Shown here one piece after another: positions 8,302 to 17,599 of a DNA stretch of 64,000 bases (within the stretch, counting starts at the first letter, position 1; every line of letters starts with the position of its first letter). Source of the stretch: Buttiauxella agrestis (lineage in GTDB: Bacteria > Pseudomonadota > Gammaproteobacteria > Enterobacterales > Enterobacteriaceae); contig NZ_UIGI01000001.1 of the NCBI RefSeq assembly GCF_900446255.1, positions 3,498,763 through 3,562,762 on the forward strand, given 5' to 3'. Below the pieces are notes generated by a model. That model saw nothing but the letters and a program-made list of their open reading frames with translations, searched no databases and was not told the origin of the DNA. The position numbers and the translations under genes were made by a program.

Positions 8302-9708
8302 TTAAACCGCAGCCAGTTTAACTCTCACCAGCAATCCACCCGATTCTGCACGCAATAACTCAGGTCTCGTCCGGTGATAACGCGCAATATCATTCACCAG
8401 TGCCAGTCCAATTCCCGCCCCATTTTGTGCAGCACTATTATCTAAACGATGGAACGGCATTAGCGCATGGCGAACCAGCCCGCTCTCAATGCCTGGGCCG
8501 CTATCCTCAATTTCCAGCCAGGCACATTGCGTTTCATCACGAGTCACCCGAATCGTGACCACGCCATTTTCCGGCGTATATTTCAGCGCGTTATCCAGCA
8601 GGTTAATGCATAGCTCAGCCAGCAAAACAGGCTCGCCCGTTATCCATACCTCGTCTAACCCTTCATAACCCAGATCGATATTTTTACTTCTCGCCTGCGC
8701 CATGCTCGAGAAACAGCACGCCTGGGCGATTTTCACCAAATCTACCGGCTCCATGGCCTGCCCCTCTGTCTGGTCGAGGCGGCTTAAACGTGAAAGCTGT
8801 AATAAGCGTTCGGTTAAATGAATGGTGCTATCGAGGGTGGTTTGCATCGCGACCAGGCTTTCACGCCACTGCATCGGATCAGGGCTACTGAGCGCCACGG
8901 CAGCCTGGGTTTTTAACACGGTTAATGGCGTTCGCAACTGGTGAGAAGCATCGGCGCTGAACCGCGATTGCCGGGCCAGCACGCCGCGCAGGCTTTCGAT
9001 GTAGCGGTTAAATGAAACAATCAATAAGCGGGTTTCAGACCAGGGCAATAAATCGGGCAATGGTGTTAAATCGCCTGGGTCACGGCGCACCATCTGCACG
9101 GAAAGCTGGCGCATCGGTTTGAGCACGCGTCGTAATAATAGCCAGGCAAGCGTTAACGTCAGTAACACCAGGCCGCCCTGAGTGAGCGTGGCCGAAGCCA
9201 ATAAACGCACCGCCAGGTAGTGCCGCGATTGAACGGTTTCGGCGACGATAATTTGCGCCATGCCGTTTACTCCCCCCTCGTTAACCGGCTGGAGCAGACG
9301 CGCAACGCGCAGCGTTTGCCCGCGATACGTCGCGTCATAAAACCACGCCAGCGCAGGGTAAAGCTCAGTGCCCGGCGTGTTTTCAGGCATGTCGGGTAAA
9401 TCGTCATAACCCGAAATCACTTTGCCCTGCGTGTCGGTGACTTTGTAATAGAGCCGGTCATTCATATTGCGCTCGAAGCTGTCGAGCACCACCCAGGGCA
9501 CCTCCACGTCAAGCTTTCCATCATGCACAACCAACTTCTCTGCAACGGTGCGGGTCGAGGCCAGCAAAGTGCGGTCGTAGGCTTGTGTCGCGGCATTCAT
9601 CGCGCTCAGATAACTGCTGACCGCAGAAAAACCCCACAAAATAAACAGCGGTAAACCGAGAAAAAGCAGCAATTGTCCGAATAACGATTGCGGCTTAATG
9701 GTTTGCAT
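8302..9708 (-). CDS. tctE: Two-component sensor kinase for tricarboxylates, TctE-like
   Basis: This is a 468-residue inner-membrane histidine kinase. The start at 9708 overlaps the tctD stop by 14 bases and gives MQTIKPQSLF before the first membrane segment. A periplasmic sensor domain and a second membrane segment follow, then a HAMP-like linker. The H-box SHQLRTPL has His256 as phospho-acceptor, the N-box is INLLDNALKYTP, and the G-boxes are DSGPGIESG and GAGIGLALV. Its position next to tctD and divergent from tctCBA suggests it senses citrate or related tricarboxylates, as TctE does in Salmonella. Confidence 0.88.
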   Translation of the reverse strand: MQTIKPQSLFGQLLLFLGLPLFILWGFSAVSSYLSAMNAATQAYDRTLLASTRTVAEKLVVHDGKLDVEVPWVVLDSFERNMNDRLYYKVTDTQGKVISGYDDLPDMPENTPGTELYPALAWFYDATYRGQTLRVARLLQPVNEGGVNGMAQIIVAETVQSRHYLAVRLLASATLTQGGLVLLTLTLAWLLLRRVLKPMRQLSVQMVRRDPGDLTPLPDLLPWSETRLLIVSFNRYIESLRGVLARQSRFSADASHQLRTPLTVLKTQAAVALSSPDPMQWRESLVAMQTTLDSTIHLTERLLQLSRLSRLDQTEGQAMEPVDLVKIAQACCFSSMAQARSKNIDLGYEGLDEVWITGEPVLLAELCINLLDNALKYTPENGVVTIRVTRDETQCAWLEIEDSGPGIESGLVRHALMPFHRLDNSAAQNGAGIGLALVNDIARYHRTRPELLRAESGGLLVRVKLAAV

Positions 9709-10369
9709 CGCTGCACTCCAGCACGTAGCCAAGCCCGCGTAGCGTGGTGATTTGCACATTACTGCTGGCCAATTTTTTGCGTAGCCGATGAATATATAGC
9801 TCGATACTTTCCGGGTTGGCTTCATCGCTCAAACTAAACACCTGTTCAAACAGTTGCTGTTTGGGAACGGGGCGCGTGCGGCGGTACATCAGTACCGTCA
9901 AAATAGCGTGTTCACGCGGGGTTAACGCCAGCGGTTTATTCTTCAGCAGAAAATAGCCGTCATCATGTAAACCGAGCTGCCCCAGTTGCTGCTGCTCATG
10001 GATTTGTCCTTCGCTGCGCCGCACCAGCGCCCGCAGTCGCGCATCCAGTTCCTCTAATTCAAACGGTTTCGGCAAATAATCGTCGGCTCCGGTATTCAGC
10101 CCTTTCACACGGTCACTCACCGCGCTGTGCGCCGTCAGCAACAGTACCGGCAGCGTCTGCCCGCGCTTGCGCAAACGCTGTAATACCTCAAGACCATCCA
10201 TTCTCGGCATCCCGATATCCATCACCGCGACCGCATAACGTTCGTTTTGTAATAGATGGTCGGCTGCCTGCCCGTCAAAAACGCAATCCACCGCAAAGCC
10301 CGCTTGTATCAGGGCTTTCTCCAGCCAGTGAGCCAGCTCACGGTTATCTTCCGCCAGTAAGAGACGCAT
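9695..10369 (-). CDS. tctD: Two-component response regulator of the OmpR/PhoB family, TctD-like
   Basis: The 224-residue protein has a receiver domain with acidic residues Glu7 and Asp8, phospho-acceptor Asp51 in VMDIGMP, and the conserved KPF lysine near residue 100. A winged-helix DNA-binding domain ends in LRGLGYVL. It is the first gene of tctDE and divergent from tctC. By analogy with Salmonella it activates tctCBA in response to TctE. The tandem direct repeat at 10397-10418 in the shared promoter region is a candidate binding site. Confidence 0.9.
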   Translation of the reverse strand: MRLLLAEDNRELAHWLEKALIQAGFAVDCVFDGQAADHLLQNERYAVAVMDIGMPRMDGLEVLQRLRKRGQTLPVLLLTAHSAVSDRVKGLNTGADDYLPKPFELEELDARLRALVRRSEGQIHEQQQLGQLGLHDDGYFLLKNKPLALTPREHAILTVLMYRRTRPVPKQQLFEQVFSLSDEANPESIELYIHRLRKKLASSNVQITTLRGLGYVLECSDANH

Positions 10370-10396
10370 ATCACATCCTGTAAAGTTTCGGCACGC

Positions 10397-10418
10397 ATGA
10401 AAGGTAAATGAAAGGTTA
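10397..10418 (+). promoter_or_regulatory. Tandem direct repeat, candidate TctD operator
   Basis: Two copies of ATGAAAGGT start at 10397 and 10408, exactly 11 bp apart, with a third partial ATGA beginning at 10419. Direct repeats spaced one helical turn apart are how OmpR/PhoB-family regulators usually bind. The site lies between tctD and tctC, 84 bases before the tctC start. The assignment to TctD is inferred from position only. Confidence 0.5.
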
Positions 10419-10501
10419 ATGACTTAACAATCACGCAACTGAGCTACTGCAAGGCGGCTCACATAATGAGAAACATCTACCGGTTTAACGTGAGGATGAA
10501 A

Positions 10502-11482
10502 ATGAAACGAACCCTACTCTCTGCCCTTACCGCTTCAGCTTTGTTGTTAACTGCTTTTAATACGCTGGCAGCAGAAGTCCCATCCCGCACCGAATGTATC
10601 GCTCCGGCCAAGCCCGGCGGCGGTTTTGACCTGACCTGCAAACTGATTCAGGTCAGCCTGCAAGAAACCGGCGTGCTGGAAAAACCGATGCGCGTGACTT
10701 ACATGCCCGGCGGCGTTGGGGCGGTTGCCTATAACGCGATTGTTGCCCAGCGCCCTGCCGAAGCAGGAACGGTGGTCGCATTTTCCGGTGGTTCTCTGCT
10801 GAACCTGTCGCAAGGTAAGTTTGGCCGTTATGGCGTCGATGACGTGCGCTGGCTGGCAAGTGTTGGCACCGATTACGGCATGATTGCGGTGCGGGCTGAC
10901 TCGCCGTGGAAAGATTTGAAATCGCTGCTCGCGGCGATGGAGAAAGATCCTAACAGCGTGGTGATTGGTGCGGGTGCATCTATCGGCAGCCAGGACTGGA
11001 TGAAAACCGCGCTACTGGCGCAAAAAGCCCATGTCGATCCTCACAAGATGCGTTACGTCGCCTTTGAAGGCGGCGGCGAGCCGGTTACAGCCTTGATGGG
11101 CAACCATGTGCAAGCGGTATCGGGCGATTTGAGCGAAATGGTACCGTATCTCAATGGTGACAAACTGCGCGTGCTGGCGGTGTTCTCTGAAGAGCGTCTG
11201 CCCGGCCAACTGGCAAAAATCCCTACCGCAAAAGAGCAAGGTTTTGACCTGGTATGGCCGATTATTCGTGGCTTCTACGTCGGACCGAAGGTGACTGATG
11301 CGGAATACCAGTGGTGGGTCGAAACCTTTAACAAGCTCCAGCAAACCGAAGATTTCAAAAAGCAACGTGACTTGCGCGGCCTGTTCGAGTTCAACATGAG
11401 CGGCAAAGAACTGGATGACTACGTGAAGAAACAGGTGACGGGTTATCGCGAACAAGCCAAAGCGTTTGGGCTTGCTAAATAA
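10502..11482 (+). CDS. tctC: Periplasmic tricarboxylate-binding protein of the tripartite tricarboxylate transporter
   Basis: TctC captures the tricarboxylate in the periplasm and hands it to the TctAB permease, which is driven by an ion gradient. The product has 326 residues. The ATG at 10502 is preferred because GAGG at 10492-10495 is well spaced; ATGs at 10466 and 10496 are in frame. It gives the signal peptide MKRTLLSALTASALLLTAFN ending at AA before EVPSRT. The AKPGGGFDLT stretch matches the conserved N-terminal ligand-loop region of the Bug/TctC family. tctB follows after nine bases. Confidence 0.93.
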   Translation: MKRTLLSALTASALLLTAFNTLAAEVPSRTECIAPAKPGGGFDLTCKLIQVSLQETGVLEKPMRVTYMPGGVGAVAYNAIVAQRPAEAGTVVAFSGGSLLNLSQGKFGRYGVDDVRWLASVGTDYGMIAVRADSPWKDLKSLLAAMEKDPNSVVIGAGASIGSQDWMKTALLAQKAHVDPHKMRYVAFEGGGEPVTALMGNHVQAVSGDLSEMVPYLNGDKLRVLAVFSEERLPGQLAKIPTAKEQGFDLVWPIIRGFYVGPKVTDAEYQWWVETFNKLQQTEDFKKQRDLRGLFEFNMSGKELDDYVKKQVTGYREQAKAFGLAK

Positions 11483-11491
11483 CCGGAGGCG

Positions 11492-11926
11492 ATGATGAGC
11501 GATCGTATTTTTGCCGGGATCTGGATTGTTCTGTGTATTGGCGGCCTGTTTGTCGGCTGGCAAATTCAGAGCGAATACAGCTATGAACCCGTCGGGCCAC
11601 GCCCGTTTCCTTTAGCCATTCTCGGCTTGATGCTGATGTGCGCGGTGTTGCTGATTTTGCGCCATCCCGATGTCGTGGAGTGGCCGCATCGCCGGACGTT
11701 GCAGCGCCTGCTGATCATGATTATTAGCCTGGCAATCTACGCCTGGGCATTTGAATGGCTCGGCTTCCCACTGGCAACGACGCTCCTCACCGCCAGTTTC
11801 GGTTTACTGTTTGGTGCAACGATTCCGGCGGCATTAATTTCTGGCGTAGTGATGGGTGGAGTGTTGTTTTACTCCTTTGACCGCCTGCTGGATGTGACCC
11901 TTCCTCTCGGCGTTTGGCTGAACTGA
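11492..11926 (+). CDS. tctB: Tripartite tricarboxylate transporter small membrane subunit
   Basis: This 144-residue protein has about four hydrophobic segments, at roughly residues 5-22, 43-62, 75-95 and 103-130, and fits the TctB family. It partners with TctA to form the permease. The start is either of the tandem ATGs at 11492 and 11495, preceded by CGGAGG. Unusually, 147 bases containing an ERIC repeat separate it from tctA; these genes are normally adjacent. Confidence 0.9.
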   Translation: MMSDRIFAGIWIVLCIGGLFVGWQIQSEYSYEPVGPRPFPLAILGLMLMCAVLLILRHPDVVEWPHRRTLQRLLIMIISLAIYAWAFEWLGFPLATTLLTASFGLLFGATIPAALISGVVMGGVLFYSFDRLLDVTLPLGVWLN

Positions 11927-11937
11927 CCTACGATCTA

Positions 11938-12060
11938 GCCCCTTTAGATTTCGAGGTGCAGGAAGGCGGTAAACTCAGGTATCCCCAGGAGCTTACTAAA
12001 GTAAGTGACTGGGGTGCGTGAGTGGAGCCAACGCATCTGCAACTTGAAAGATGACGGGGC
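11938..12060 (+). repeat. ERIC element (intergenic repeat unit) between tctB and tctA
   Basis: About 123 bp fill most of the tctB-tctA gap. The centre contains ATCCCCAGGAGCTTAC followed by AAGTAAGTGACTGGGGTG, which are the core ERIC sequences known from the ERIC-PCR primers. The ends form an inverted repeat (ccccttta-gatttcgag against cttgaaagatga-cgggg). ERIC elements are non-coding, non-autonomous palindromes of enterobacteria. Here the element is inside an operon and would be transcribed between the two permease genes. Confidence 0.93.
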
Positions 12061-12073
12061 GAACGGAGTACTT

Positions 12074-13591
12074 ATGGATACCTGGTTTTATTTATCGCAA
12101 GGTTTTGCCGTTGCTCTGACGCCGGAAAACCTGATGATTGCCCTGATTGGCTGCTTTGTTGGCACCATCGTCGGGCTGCTACCTGGCCTCGGCCCAATTA
12201 ACGGCGTAGCGATTTTGCTGCCGCTGGCGTTCGCTCTGAAATTACCGCCGGAGTCCGCACTGATTCTACTGGCTACGGTCTACATTGGATGCGAATACGG
12301 AGGGCGTATCTCATCAATACTGCTTAACGTGCCGGGGGATGCGGCTGCCATCATGACCGCGCTCGATGGCTACCCGATGGCAAAAGAAGGTCGCGGTGGC
12401 GTGGCGTTATCCATTTCTGCGGTGAGTTCGTTTATCGGTTCATTGCTGGCCATTACCGGCATCATCCTTTTTGCTCCAGCACTGGCGCAGTGGTCGCTGG
12501 CATTTGGCCCTGCGGAATACTTTGCCTTAATGGTTTTTGCCATTGCCTGCCTTGGCAGCATGATGGCACAAAATCCGCTGAAGTCGTTCCTTGCAGCGTT
12601 GATTGGTCTGGGTCTTGCCACCGTCGGAGTGGATGCCAACACCGGGGTATATCGCTTCACATTTGATAGCGTTCACCTCTCCGACGGTGTGCAATTTATT
12701 GTGGTGGTTATTGGCCTGTTCTCGGTTTCAGAAATCCTGTTAATGCTCGAAAGCACCAGCAGCGGGCAGGTTCTGGTCCGCAAAACCGGGCGCATGATGT
12801 TTAACATGAAGGAAGCCGCACAATGCACGGGAGCAACGCTGCGATCTTCGGTTATCGGGTTCTTCGTCGGCATTCTGCCGGGCGCGGGAGCCACCATCGC
12901 CAGTGCCATTGCCTATATGACCGAGAAGAAAATCAGCGGTAATAGCGAAACCTTTGGTAAAGGCGATATTCGCGGCGTGGCCGCGCCGGAAGCGGCAAAC
13001 AATGCTTCGGCCTGCGGTTCGTTTATCCCGATGTTAACGCTGGGTGTTCCAGGTTCCGGCACCACGGCAGTGATGATGGGCGCGCTGACGCTTTATAACA
13101 TCACGCCAGGCCCGGCCATGTTTACCGAGCAACCGGATATCGTTTGGGGATTGATTGCGTCATTGCTGATTGCCAACGTGATGCTGCTGATTATGAACAT
13201 TCCGCTCATCGGCTTCTTTACTAAGATGTTGAGCATTCCGCTGTGGTTCCTGGTGCCTGCAATTGCTGCCGTTTCTGCGGTAGGCGTTTATGCGGTTCAC
13301 AGCACCACTTTCGACTTGCTGTTGATGGTCGGGCTGGGTGTGCTGGGTTATATCCTGCGTAAGATGCACTTCCCGATGTCGCCGCTGATTCTGGGTTTTG
13401 TTCTCGGGGAAATGCTCGAGCAAAACCTGCGTCGCGCGCTGTCTATCAGCAACGGCGGGTTGAGCATTCTGTGGGAAAGTGGCGTGGCGAAAAGCCTGTT
13501 GATTATGGCGATTGTGGTTATCGTTGTGCCGCCGGTTCTGCGTTTGATTCGCCGCCAGCGTAATAAATCAGTTTTAGAGTCAGGTTTGTAG
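12074..13591 (+). CDS. tctA: Tripartite tricarboxylate transporter large membrane subunit
   Basis: TctA is the large permease subunit of the tricarboxylate uptake system. The start at 12074 ([10 protein letters not shown]) has GGAG at 12065-12068; an in-frame start at 12005 would read through the ERIC element and was rejected. The product has 505 residues with about 10-12 hydrophobic segments. The repeated glycine/proline-rich motifs [13 protein letters not shown] and [12 protein letters not shown] are the family signature. It is last in tctCBA and converges on menE, with a REP repeat at its stop. Confidence 0.93.
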   Translation: MDTWFYLSQGFAVALTPENLMIALIGCFVGTIVGLLPGLGPINGVAILLPLAFALKLPPESALILLATVYIGCEYGGRISSILLNVPGDAAAIMTALDGYPMAKEGRGGVALSISAVSSFIGSLLAITGIILFAPALAQWSLAFGPAEYFALMVFAIACLGSMMAQNPLKSFLAALIGLGLATVGVDANTGVYRFTFDSVHLSDGVQFIVVVIGLFSVSEILLMLESTSSGQVLVRKTGRMMFNMKEAAQCTGATLRSSVIGFFVGILPGAGATIASAIAYMTEKKISGNSETFGKGDIRGVAAPEAANNASACGSFIPMLTLGVPGSGTTAVMMGALTLYNITPGPAMFTEQPDIVWGLIASLLIANVMLLIMNIPLIGFFTKMLSIPLWFLVPAIAAVSAVGVYAVHSTTFDLLLMVGLGVLGYILRKMHFPMSPLILGFVLGEMLEQNLRRALSISNGGLSILWESGVAKSLLIMAIVVIVVPPVLRLIRRQRNKSVLESGL

Positions 13592-13616
13592 GTCGGGCAA
13601 GCGCAGCGCCCCCGAC
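13588..13616. repeat. REP-like palindrome between tctA and menE
   Basis: The sequence pairs gtcggg with cccgac around an agcgcagcgcc core and overlaps the tctA stop codon. It lies between convergent operons, the usual place for REP units. No strong U-run is seen on either strand. Confidence 0.55.
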
Positions 13617-13636
13617 ATTAAATCAGGCGGGTGGGT

Positions 13637-15001
13637 CTAAATTTTAGCCACCCGCTTTACCCACAACGTTAATTGCAAACGCGAAATCTTAATCCCACCC
13701 TGCTTCATCTCATCGGGCAAACGCAGCCAACGCACGGGCTGCTGAAAACGCGCCACTTTGCCCTGTAGCCATTCGGTCAGCAGCGATATATCAAAATCTT
13801 CTTCGGCTTCAACGACCGCCACCGGGCGCTGGCCGAATTCGGCATCATCAACCGGGACGACAAACGCCAGGCTGACTGCCGGGTGCTGCGCGATAACGCT
13901 TTCAATTTCTTCCGGCTGGATCCCTTCCCCGCCGCTGAAAAACAGGTTGTCGAGACGGCCAATAATCGTCAGCCGACGGCCATGTAAAACGCCACGATCG
14001 CGGGTGGCAAACCATCCTTCAGCGTTCACCAGCGGCTGCACAACACCTGATTTCCAGTAACCTGAAGCCAGGCTGCTGGCACGAATCCACACTTCGTCAT
14101 CAACGACTTTAACTTCGCGACCCGGCAATGCTTCGCCAACATCCGGCAACCCGTCAGCGCGTTTAGCGCACACCGTTGATGCCAGCTCTGTTAAGCCATA
14201 ACCGCACCAGCAATTGATCCCTTTTTCCTGTGCCGCCTGGGTGAGTTCAACGGGAATAGCCGCCCCGCCCAGCAACACTTCGCGCAACGCCAGGGGAGAT
14301 GAGCGTTCCAGCAAACGCCAGAGTTGGGTCGGCACCAGCGAGGCGTGAGTGCAGCCTTGCAGCGCTTCATCTAACGGCTGTAAATCACGCACCACCAGGC
14401 AACCGCCCGCCAATAACCAGCGCCACAAAATGCCCTGCCCGGAAACATGGAACAGCGGCAACGAAAGCAACCAGCTATCGCTCGCACCATAGTTCATTAC
14501 CGCTAACACCCCAGCGGCGCTGGCAAGATGCGCCGCAACGGTATGCACCGCGGCTTTTGGCAAACCCGTGGAGCCAGAGGTCAGCGTCATCGAGGCAAAT
14601 CGCGAGGGCTGCCACTCGGCATGATAACCCTCGCCTTCCACCAGCGTTAACGCATTGATATGCGCAACGCTAAGCGGCGAGCCGAAAGTAAGCGCATGGC
14701 TAATGGTCAGCTCAGGAAGTAATTGCTCGAGTAATGAATCCGGTAATTGCGGATTGAGCGGTAAAACGCGCGCCCCGCATTGTAATAATGCGAGAAACGC
14801 CAGCACCATTTCCGGGGAGTTTTTCGAGCGCAGCACGACGCCTTGATCCGCACGTACACCTTGCTGCTGGAAACCGCCTGCCAGCCGATCAACACGCTGG
14901 CACAACTCGCGCCAGGTCAGGCTTTCATGGCCTAACGTCAGCGCGAGTTGACTACCGTGAATTTGCGCCCAGTGTTGCCACGGAAAATCTTGAAAACTCA
15001 T
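13637..15001 (-). CDS. menE: o-Succinylbenzoate-CoA ligase
   Basis: MenE adenylates o-succinylbenzoate and joins it to CoA in menaquinone synthesis. The 454-residue protein belongs to the acyl-CoA synthetase (ANL) family. The phosphate-binding loop TSGSTGLPK lies near residues 140-150, GYGLTE is about 270 residues in, and a TRDRG motif with the GRLDN hinge follows. The C-terminal KQGGIKISR segment carries the catalytic lysine region. It is the last gene of the operon and overlaps menC by four bases. Confidence 0.96.
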   Translation of the reverse strand: MSFQDFPWQHWAQIHGSQLALTLGHESLTWRELCQRVDRLAGGFQQQGVRADQGVVLRSKNSPEMVLAFLALLQCGARVLPLNPQLPDSLLEQLLPELTISHALTFGSPLSVAHINALTLVEGEGYHAEWQPSRFASMTLTSGSTGLPKAAVHTVAAHLASAAGVLAVMNYGASDSWLLSLPLFHVSGQGILWRWLLAGGCLVVRDLQPLDEALQGCTHASLVPTQLWRLLERSSPLALREVLLGGAAIPVELTQAAQEKGINCWCGYGLTELASTVCAKRADGLPDVGEALPGREVKVVDDEVWIRASSLASGYWKSGVVQPLVNAEGWFATRDRGVLHGRRLTIIGRLDNLFFSGGEGIQPEEIESVIAQHPAVSLAFVVPVDDAEFGQRPVAVVEAEEDFDISLLTEWLQGKVARFQQPVRWLRLPDEMKQGGIKISRLQLTLWVKRVAKI

Positions 15002-15963
15002 AACACTCGCTCAAGGGATTCCAGTGACCAGCACGGAAGCGGGCTATTTGGCCATTCGCGCACTAACTGCGCCTGCATCAACGACAGCGTATCCAGGCCG
15101 GGTAAAGTTTGCGGCGTTAACCACGCGGCAATTCTCGCCAGTTGTGTCAGGCCGAGGCTTGATTCAATCGACGAGCTAATGACCGCCGTCAACCCCAGCG
15201 CATGGGCCTGCTCGACCTGTTGACGAACTTTCGCCAGGCTGCCGGTTAAAGTGGGCTTGATAACGACTGCACTCAGCCCCGGTTCGGCGGCAAATTCAAA
15301 ATCAGGTTCACGCAGGCTTTCATCCCAGGCGATGGCGATACCCGTTTCACGAGCAAATTCGCGCGACTGCTCGCGTGTTTTGCACGGTTCTTCGATAAAC
15401 GCGATCCGCGGGCGGAAATCCGGGTTCACATATTTGGCGAACTGCTGCGCTTTGAGCGGTGTCCATCCACGGTTGGCATCAAGACGCAAACGCAAATCAG
15501 GCATCGCTTCGAGCAACAAATTGACCACCATGCCATCGCGCACAGCTTCGTACAGACCCACTTTCACCTTGGCGATTTTCTCGCCGGGAATAGCGGCAAG
15601 CATGGCAAACAGTTCGTCTGGGTCGCCGGTACACAACGGCGCGGCGCGGTAATCCGCCTGCTGTGGCAATTCACCGCTGATTTCCGCCAGCGCAAAACTC
15701 AGACCAAATGCCACCGACGGCATTTCGGGCAATTCGTCGTTGTGGCCCGTTTGCCAGGTCTGTAGCCAGGCCTGCGCCACGTTTTGCGCCTCTTCGAGCG
15801 TTTCTGCGCTAAAACCCGGCAACGGCGAAATCTCACCGCAGCCTTGTTTGTCGCCGTCTGTCAGGCGCAGCAGTAGACCGTCACGCGTTTTCAGGCGCCG
15901 ATCACGCAGCACCACACCCGCATCCATCGGCACCTGAAAGCGCCACAATTCGACGCGACGCAT
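14998..15963 (-). CDS. menC: o-Succinylbenzoate synthase
   Basis: MenC dehydrates SHCHC to o-succinylbenzoate. The 321-residue protein is of the enolase superfamily. Visible motifs are the KVKVG catalytic lysine pair, the metal ligands in [13 protein letters not shown] and WDESL, and the second catalytic lysine in VIKPTLTGS. It overlaps menE by four bases and menB by one base (TAATG), indicating tight translational coupling. Confidence 0.96.
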   Translation of the reverse strand: MRRVELWRFQVPMDAGVVLRDRRLKTRDGLLLRLTDGDKQGCGEISPLPGFSAETLEEAQNVAQAWLQTWQTGHNDELPEMPSVAFGLSFALAEISGELPQQADYRAAPLCTGDPDELFAMLAAIPGEKIAKVKVGLYEAVRDGMVVNLLLEAMPDLRLRLDANRGWTPLKAQQFAKYVNPDFRPRIAFIEEPCKTREQSREFARETGIAIAWDESLREPDFEFAAEPGLSAVVIKPTLTGSLAKVRQQVEQAHALGLTAVISSSIESSLGLTQLARIAAWLTPQTLPGLDTLSLMQAQLVREWPNSPLPCWSLESLERVL

Positions 15964-16820
15964 TACGGATTCCGTTTAAATTTGCTGAAGTCCGGCTGGC
16001 GTTTTTGGTTGAACGCGTTGCGGCCTTCCTGACCCTCTTCGGTCATGTAGAACAGCATAGTGGCGTTACCCGCCAGTTCTTGCAGACCCGCCTGACCATC
16101 GCAATCGGCATTCAGTGCAGCCTTCAGGCAACGCAGCGCCATTGGGCTGTTTTGCAACATTTCACGACACCAGCGTACGGTCTCTTTTTCCAGGTCGGCA
16201 TTCGGCACCACGGTGTTGACCAGGCCCATATCCAGCGCTTCTTTCGCGTCGTACTGGCGGCACAGGAACCAAATTTCACGGGCTTTTTTCTGGCCGACGA
16301 TACGCGCCATGTAAGAAGCACCCCAACCGCCGTCGAACGAACCGACTTTCGGGCCAGTCTGGCCGAAGACCGCGTTTTCAGCGGCAATCGTCAGGTCACA
16401 CATCATGTGCAGCACGTGACCGCCACCGATGGAGTAGCCAGCAACCATCGCCACAACCGGTTTTGGACAGGTACGAATCTGGCGCTGGAAATCGAGCACG
16501 TTCAGGTGGTGAGTGCCGCTTGCGTCCTGATAGCCGCCGTAATCACCACGCACTTTCTGGTCGCCACCTGCGCAGAAGGCTTTTTCGCCTTCACCGGTCA
16601 GAATGATGGTGCCAATATTGTCGTCATAACGGGCATCAGCCAGCGCATTGATCATCTCTTTGACGGTCAGCGGGCGGAATGCGTTGCGGACTTCCGGGCG
16701 GTTGATGGTGATTTTCGCAATGCCATCGGCAGACTTGTGATAACGGATATCGGTGTAACCTTCCGAGCAATCCTGCCATTCAATCGGGGCATAAAGCATT
16801 TGTTCATCTGGATAAATCAT
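15963..16820 (-). CDS. menB: 1,4-Dihydroxy-2-naphthoyl-CoA synthase
   Basis: MenB closes the naphthoquinone ring from o-succinylbenzoyl-CoA. The 285-residue length equals E. coli MenB. The start at 16820 gives [15 protein letters not shown]; the reading frame is open for 50 more codons upstream but those lie inside menH. It has the crotonase fold, with the oxyanion-hole SIGGGH motif and the [13 protein letters not shown] loop typical of bicarbonate-dependent MenB. It overlaps menH by four bases. Confidence 0.97.
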   Translation of the reverse strand: MIYPDEQMLYAPIEWQDCSEGYTDIRYHKSADGIAKITINRPEVRNAFRPLTVKEMINALADARYDDNIGTIILTGEGEKAFCAGGDQKVRGDYGGYQDASGTHHLNVLDFQRQIRTCPKPVVAMVAGYSIGGGHVLHMMCDLTIAAENAVFGQTGPKVGSFDGGWGASYMARIVGQKKAREIWFLCRQYDAKEALDMGLVNTVVPNADLEKETVRWCREMLQNSPMALRCLKAALNADCDGQAGLQELAGNATMLFYMTEEGQEGRNAFNQKRQPDFSKFKRNP

Positions 16821-17599
16821 GGTGTTTCCTCGCCAGGTTTTCGCAATAAGTTGAGCAGGCAAACACTGAATGCGGCTGGATTTTCCCGGTGCGCATTGTG
16901 GCCTGCGGCAGTAATAAGATGTGGTGTCAGGCCTGAGCTTTGCGCCACGGCGCGGAACTTTTCGTCCCACTCACCACAGATGTAGTAAAAAGGCTGCGGC
17001 AATTGTTGTAGCGCGGCCTGCAAATTGGGCTGATTTCCTAATGACGTGGCTTCAAGCATAGCAGCGAGACTTAACGCATTATTCTGGCTGCGAACAGCAA
17101 TGAGTTCGCGACGCTGCTCATCATTGAGCGACTGAAATACCGGCTGTTGATACCAGTCTGCAAGCACGTCATTTAGGGGTTCGGTACGCAATCGCTGCGC
17201 CCAACGCTGGTCGCTGGATTGCCTTTCAGCACGCGCATTTTCATCCGCAAGGCCGGGGTGGCTCCCTTCAACAATCAAACCCTGCAAACCCGCATTTTCA
17301 CCGTGACAGGCGTGGTAAATCCCCACTCGCCCGCCGAGTGAATAACCGATCAGCCAGTATTTTAGTATGTTGTAACTAAGCAAGGTTTTACGCAGTAATT
17401 CGTCAACCTGTTGGAAACTTTCGGCCTTAATATCCGCCGATTTTCCGTGACCGGGTAAGTCGATGTGCAGTTGCGGCCAGTCGGTGAAGTTGTCACTGAG
17501 AGATTGCCACTCTTGCTGGCAGCCTAAAAAACCGTGCAACCAAACCAGGCATGGCAAATTTGCATTGCGCCCTTCACGAAAAACCGCATGTAAAATCAT
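16817..17599 (-). CDS. menH: SHCHC synthase (2-succinyl-6-hydroxy-2,4-cyclohexadiene-1-carboxylate synthase)
   Basis: MenH removes pyruvate from SEPHCHC. This is a 260-residue alpha/beta hydrolase, slightly longer than the roughly 252 residues of E. coli. Catalytic Ser87 lies in GYSLGG. The acid is in CGEWDEKF and the histidine is in AGHNAHRE near the end. HGFLG at residues 22-26 forms the oxyanion hole. It overlaps menD and menB by four bases each. Confidence 0.95.
   Translation of the reverse strand: MILHAVFREGRNANLPCLVWLHGFLGCQQEWQSLSDNFTDWPQLHIDLPGHGKSADIKAESFQQVDELLRKTLLSYNILKYWLIGYSLGGRVGIYHACHGENAGLQGLIVEGSHPGLADENARAERQSSDQRWAQRLRTEPLNDVLADWYQQPVFQSLNDEQRRELIAVRSQNNALSLAAMLEATSLGNQPNLQAALQQLPQPFYYICGEWDEKFRAVAQSSGLTPHLITAAGHNAHRENPAAFSVCLLNLLRKPGEETP

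Noticed and set aside
12005-12073. N-terminal extension of TctA reading through the ERIC element
   Set aside because: The ATG at 12074 has a ribosome binding site and matches the family start; the extra 23 residues come from the repeat.
16821-16970. 50-residue N-terminal extension of MenB
   Set aside because: It lies in menH in another frame; the start at 16820 gives exactly the E. coli length and the four-base overlap typical of this operon.
16005-16985. Long open frame on the plus strand opposite menB and menH (326 codons)
   Set aside because: It is antisense to two well-conserved genes, has no recognisable domain and no ribosome binding site in a fitting place; it follows from the codon usage of menB and menH.
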